Of a stretch of DNA of 64,000 nucleotides, positions 58,810 to 64,000 are shown piece after piece. The stretch is from assembly GCA_020638835.1 (NCBI GenBank), contig JACKHV010000001.1, positions 1,178,001 through 1,242,000 on the forward strand, given 5' to 3'. The DNA comes from Planctomycetota bacterium. GTDB taxonomy: Bacteria > Planctomycetota > UBA1135 > GCA-002686595. The notes beneath the pieces were generated by a model. That model searched no databases. It was not told the DNA's origin and worked only from the letters and a program-made list of their open reading frames with translations. Numbering within the stretch: position 1 is the stretch's first letter; every line of letters starts with the position of its first letter. The translations under genes and the position numbers were made by a program.

Positions 58810-58985
58810 GCCGTAACAGGGGCGACCTTGATGACCTTCCATGATCCTTCCTTCACCTTGCTGAAGCTCTTGGTGCCGGACACCGACAGATTGAACGTCT
58901 CCACATGGAGTTTGCCGTCGATGTCCTCGTATTGAACCGTGTATTGCTGAGTCTCCTGCGAGCTGTTCTTGACTTCTACGTCCAT
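58806..58985 (-). CDS. Small protein, function unknown
   Basis: The 59-residue protein (MDVEVKNSSQETQQYTVQ to GSWKVIKVAPVTA) is beta-strand rich and lacks a signal peptide if started at 58985. The GGGAGAAG ribosome-binding site 4 nt upstream supports this start. It is translationally coupled to the lipoprotein gene. It is similar in pattern to the secreted protein at 57.4 kb. Confidence 0.6.
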   Translation of the reverse strand: MDVEVKNSSQETQQYTVQYEDIDGKLHVETFNLSVSGTKSFSKVKEGSWKVIKVAPVTA

Positions 58986-59119
58986 CGGCTTCTCCCTTGA
59001 TTGGCCGAGCAGAATGGCAACTAAACCAGAAGCATGGGAGTAGGGGGGGCGGTGCAAGGGCTCAATCAGGCCCTTTCTGAAGCGGGAGCGTCACGGCTCT
59101 ACCCAGGGCACGCGCCGTA

Positions 59120-59411
59120 CTACTCCGCCGGCTGCTTCTGCAGCACCTGCCGGTACGCCGACTGCAGGTCGCTGATCAGCTTCGCGAGGTGTTCGTCCTC
59201 GTCCTCCTCGAGGTTGCCGCGCGTCTTGTCGCGGATCATCTCGAGGTCCTCGATCAGCATCTTCGCGTTCGGCAGGTTCATCGCCTTCGTGTTCGTCAGC
59301 GGGTTCTCGATGATCCCGAGCGACATCAGGCCCTGGTACGAGAGGCGCGTGATGAACAGGCGGAAGCTGCCCCCGGCAGCGGCAGGTCGGCGGCCGTGAG
59401 TTGGTCGTCGG

Positions 59412-59415
<4 letters not shown>
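59120..59415 (-). pseudogene. DUF1844-domain protein, frameshifted as read
   Basis: The C-terminal 85 codons encode a clear DUF1844 domain (FRLFITRLSYQGLMSLG, NPLTNTKAMNLPNAKMLIEDLE, KTRGNLEEDE). No start codon exists in that frame, whereas a GTG at 59415 overlapping the pyrG stop (GTGA) begins VTDDQLTAADLPLPG in another frame. Adding one base in the run of five C (plus strand 59370-59374) joins the two into a normal small protein of about 98 residues. Either a sequencing error or a true mutation explains this. It is the last gene of the pyrG run; function unknown. Confidence 0.75.
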
Positions 59416-61051
<1,636 letters not shown>

Positions 61052-61052
<1 letters not shown>

Positions 61053-61870
61053 CAGGATCGTGCGCTCTTTGGATCGGACGAGGGGGCGGTGCGGCGGACG
61101 AAGTCCGCGTACTCCTCCGCGGTGTCGATGCCGCGCGGTCGCCGCGACGCGGGCAGCACCCGCAGGCGACCGCCGGCCTCGAGCCAGCGGAGTTGTTCGA
61201 GGTTCTCGGCGCGCTCGAGCACGCCGTGCGGCAGGGCGCAGAAGCGCGCCAGCGCGTCGGGGCGGAAGGCGTACACGCCGATGTGGCGGCGCGCGAGCGT
61301 TTCGCCCGAGTCGCTGCGCGCGTGCGAGGTGTCGGGGATCGGCGCGCGCGAGAAGTAGAGCGCGTCGCCGTTCGAGCCGAGCACCAGCTTGACCACCGAG
61401 CGCGCGGCGAGCTCCGCCTCCGACTCGATCGGCGCCCAGAGGCTCGCCAGCTCGACGGCGTCGTCGGTGAAGCAGTCGACCAGGGCCGCCAGGTCCTCCG
61501 GCGCGATGTCGGGTTCGTCGCCCTGCACGTTCAGCACCACGTCGAAGCGCGCGCCGTCCTCGGCCCGCAGTCCTTCGACGCACTCGTGCACGCGGTCCGT
61601 GCCGCTCTGGTGGTCGGCGCGCGTCATGCGCGCTTCGACGCCGTGTTCGACCGCGGCGTCCAGGATCTCGCTGCTGTCCGTCGCGACGACGACGCGCGCA
61701 ATGCGCGGACAGGCGGCGACGGCACGTGCGGTGTGCACGAAGAGCGGCGTGCCGGTCTCCGCGAGCATCATCTTGCGCGGGAGGCGAGTCGAGCCGATGC
61801 GGGCGGGGATGACGGCCGCGGCGGAGAGGCCGTGGTTCCCGCTGGCAGCATCCGACCCGACCGTGCGCAT
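61052..61870 (-). CDS. kdsB: 3-deoxy-manno-octulosonate cytidylyltransferase
   Basis: The 272-residue enzyme activates KDO with CTP to CMP-KDO for lipopolysaccharide. Motifs are IPARIGSTRLPRKMM near residue 21, VVVATDSSEI, HQSGTDRVHE and VLNVQGDEPDI. An N-terminal extension of about 15 residues precedes the usual start. It overlaps pyrG (which supplies CTP) and the upstream lipoprotein gene, each by 1 nt. Confidence 0.95.
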
Positions 61871-62417
61871 CAGCGGTTCTGCTTCCCCGAGTTGTTCTGG
61901 TGCAGCTTGTCGCGGTTGTCGTAGAAGAGGTCGGCCCCCGACGGGTTGCTGACGCGCTGCGCTCCGTAGACGAGGTTGTAGACGCTCATCAGCTGGATCA
62001 GGCTGTTCTGCATCACGAGCTTCTCGTCGTCGCTCGAGTTGTCGGTGATCGCCATGTACCGCACGCCTTGCGGGTCGTCGATCTCCAGACACTTGCTGTA
62101 GGCGTTGCTGCGCAGCGGCGCGAGTCCGCGCAGCGCGTACTTCTCGTAGCCCTGATCCTTGATGTACTCGATCGTCGTGGCGACGATCTCGTCCGACGCG
62201 ATCTTGATGCCGGCGTCGTGGCGCTCTTCGAGTACTCCGTGACGCGGTCGGAGTGCGAGTCGTTCACCAGGCCGACGGTCAACCCGCTGCGATAGTCGAT
62301 CAGCTTGATCGTCATCGGGATGCCGGTGATGTCCGACTTCGAGTACTCGCTCGTGCCGGTCGAGCCGCAGGCGGCGAGGAACAGACCGGCGAACAGCAGA
62401 ATCAGGCTTCGCAACAT
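61870..62417 (-). pseudogene. Lipoprotein, frameshifted as read
   Basis: The start encodes a lipoprotein signal (MLRSLILLFAGLFLAAC, lipobox LAAC) and an exported part through VGLVNDSHSDRVTEYSK. A coherent continuation (ERHDAGIKIASDEIVATTIEY to DNRDKLHQNNSGKQNR) is found in the next frame. The total of 548 nt lacks one base, so a single-base deletion between about 62224 and 62232 splits a protein of about 182 residues. The 3' end overlaps the kdsB start (TGATG), normal operon packing, which suggests a recent or technical error. Function unknown. Confidence 0.7.
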
Positions 62418-62677
62418 GCCGTGCGGTGGGGACGGGGACGACGGAGGGGCGGTTCGGCTCGGCGCCCCGGCGCTTCCCACGCCGAAGGCCGACGTCCCTG
62501 GCGGGACTCGATGGCCAGCACGTGCACGCAGTGCGGCTCTTGATCGGACGAGCGCGGGCGCGCCCCGAACGATCTCTCCACCGCGTACCCGCCCAAGATA
62601 CGGACCGTCCGCCCGGGGCTCAAGCCTCGCGGCGACTCCTCGCCGCGGAAGCGCTGCGACGACGCTGCGTGCGCGCG

Positions 62678-64000
62678 TCAGTCGGGGTCGGGGCTGCCGT
62701 CGTCGGGCCAGCGGTCGCTCGGCCGGATCGGCAGCAGGAAGGCGCCCGCCTTCAGCAGTCCGTCGCTCGTCAGCTCGCGTCCGTCCGCGGCGCGACCCTC
62801 CGTCGAGAGCAGCTCGCCGCCCGCGAAGTCGATCGGGCGTTCCGCGTCGGGCAGCGCCGGCTCGAGCACGGCGATCACGCGACCTTCGTCGTCGTAGCGC
62901 GCGAGCTTCAGCCAGAGCGTCGCGACGAGTTGTTCGCCTCGCCGCCACGCGCCGCCCATCGGCTGGAAGTCCACGGTGAAGGGGTCGCGCCCCGCCTGGA
63001 CGAGGTAGCTCTCGCGCAGCAGCGTCCCGGGCCGCCACTCGGAGAACGGCAGCGCGCCGCGCGCCGGCTCGTGGTTGTTCTGCCAGGGGTGCAGGCCCCA
63101 GGCGTAGACGCCGCTCGGCGTCGTCAAGCGGTCGACGATCGTGTAGTCCCCCGAGACGCCGGTCGAGCTCGCCCAGTGGTAGGTGATCCAGCCGAATCCG
63201 TCGCCCTCCAGCGTCTCGTAGGTCCAGCCGAGGAAGCTGACGCGCTCGCCCGCGCCGGGCCCGCCGACGCGCACGAAGTCGGTGCGTTCCGGCGAGCGGC
63301 GGTCGAGGTCGCGGTCGTGCCGGTAGGCCTCGAACTCCTCGGTGCGCTGTTGCACCTCGAACAGCGAGCGCGGCACGCGCAGGGTGCCCTTCTTGCGCAT
63401 CACGACGACCGGGCCGAGCTCCGGTTCCGTGTCGCGGTTCCAGAAGCACGCGACGACGTCGAAGTGCGCGTTGACGGCCTCGAGCAGGTCGCGCCCCTGG
63501 TCGAGGATCGGCGTGTGCAGGATGAACCAGTCGGCGGTGCCGAGCACGTCGAACATCTCGTCGCGCTCGTCCTGGTCGAGCGCGTCGCGCCAGACGTCGA
63601 GCGGGTAGGGGAGCTTCTTCAGCTTCACCTCGCGCGAGGTGCGTCCGAAGACGGCCCAGTGGTAGCTGGAGACGACGCGCGGTTCGTCGGGCACGTTGTA
63701 GCGGATCATGCGCGGACCGTCGCGCTCGACCTCGGCCTCGACGACGCGGTTGACGTAGTCCGCGGCTTGCCAGAAGACGCCGAACTGGCGCGTGTTGAGC
63801 GCGTTCAGCGTGCGCACGCCGAGCACCAGCGCGGCGATCAGCGCGAGCTGCATCGCGAAGCGCCGCGCGCCGCGCGCCTCGCCCGCGAGCGTCGTCCAGC
63901 CGAGCGCGCAGATCGGCGCGATCAGCGGCAGCAGCGGCAGCCACAGCCGGAACGACTTGCTGCCCTTGAAGCTCATCACCCAGACGTTCGCCGCGAAGGT
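62678..64000 (-). CDS. Membrane protein, probably the C-terminal part of a glycosyltransferase-39-like protein, N-terminus outside the window
   Basis: The frame is open to the right window edge. Two hydrophobic segments remain (LWLPLLPLIAPICALGWTT and the one around FAMQLALIAALVLGV), preceded by SFKGSKSFR, as at the end of the membrane part of ArnT/PMT-type glycosyltransferases. About 370 soluble residues follow, with an extracytoplasmic domain containing YHWAVFGRTSRE and ADWFILHTPILDQG. The assignment rests on layout more than motifs. The 260 bp between it and the lipoprotein gene show no clear feature. Confidence 0.55.
   Translation of the reverse strand, partial: TFAANVWVMSFKGSKSFRLWLPLLPLIAPICALGWTTLAGEARGARRFAMQLALIAALVLGVRTLNALNTRQFGVFWQAADYVNRVVEAEVERDGPRMIRYNVPDEPRVVSSYHWAVFGRTSREVKLKKLPYPLDVWRDALDQDERDEMFDVLGTADWFILHTPILDQGRDLLEAVNAHFDVVACFWNRDTEPELGPVVVMRKKGTLRVPRSLFEVQQRTEEFEAYRHDRDLDRRSPERTDFVRVGGPGAGERVSFLGWTYETLEGDGFGWITYHWASSTGVSGDYTIVDRLTTPSGVYAWGLHPWQNNHEPARGALPFSEWRPGTLLRESYLVQAGRDPFTVDFQPMGGAWRRGEQLVATLWLKLARYDDEGRVIAVLEPALPDAERPIDFAGGELLSTEGRAADGRELTSDGLLKAGAFLLPIRPSDRWPDDGSPDPD

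Overview
The window is about 64 kb of very high-GC bacterial chromosome. KDO synthesis genes (kdsA, kdsB) and lipoproteins indicate a Gram-negative, LPS-type envelope. A multi-repeat secreted protein ends in a Cys/Asn/Gly-rich C-terminal domain that I recall from large-genome, high-GC Planctomycetota. Together with the split glycine decarboxylase and several giant secreted proteins, this makes a planctomycete the best guess; the assignment is inference. No tRNA, rRNA, CRISPR array, transposase or phage gene was seen.

Layout. 0-5.1 kb: the end of an organophosphate-type MFS transporter, a PafA-like phosphatase, kdsA, a lipid kinase and a small membrane protein. 5.1-18.5 kb: a nucleotidyltransferase pair, an epimerase, valS, two secreted proteins (one a catalytically degenerate serine hydrolase), a formylglycine-enzyme-like protein, an HD-GYP response regulator, a pseudouridine synthase and phoR. 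18.5-27.8 kb: an orphan DNA methyltransferase on the opposite strand, then phoB, pstS, pstC, pstA, pstB and phoU. PstC and PstA are oversized, and 11-bp phased repeats resembling Pho boxes precede phoB and pstS. 27.8-36.1 kb: a five-repeat secreted protein and a glycine-cleavage operon (glycine riboswitch, gcvT, gcvH, gcvPA, gcvPB, lipM). 36.2-41.8 kb: a secreted beta-propeller-like protein, a highly structured inverted-repeat element and an 11-repeat lipoprotein.

41.9-46.4 kb holds the most unusual system: a tightly packed five-gene operon with two TPR proteins (one carrying a C-terminal roadblock domain), two free-standing roadblock proteins, and an MglA-type small GTPase with a long Gln/Pro/Met-rich tail and a C-terminal membrane anchor. 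46.6-53.4 kb: a zinc-type L28, a Lys-rich histone-H1-like protein beside HU, metG, a hydrolase and small or membrane proteins.

53.5-59 kb is an accessory segment. A complete glutaryl-CoA dehydrogenase gene is followed by a near-perfect 49-bp palindrome, lower-GC cargo, an apparently identical copy of about 385 bp of the dehydrogenase 3' part, and a second long palindrome. The palindromes share a core with compensatory changes in both arms. 59-64 kb: a minus-strand run encoding the C-terminal part of a membrane protein, a lipoprotein (frameshifted as read), kdsB, pyrG and a DUF1844 protein (frameshifted as read).

Several genes have a TANNNT-like hexamer 6-8 nt before the start codon, which suggests leaderless transcripts are common here.
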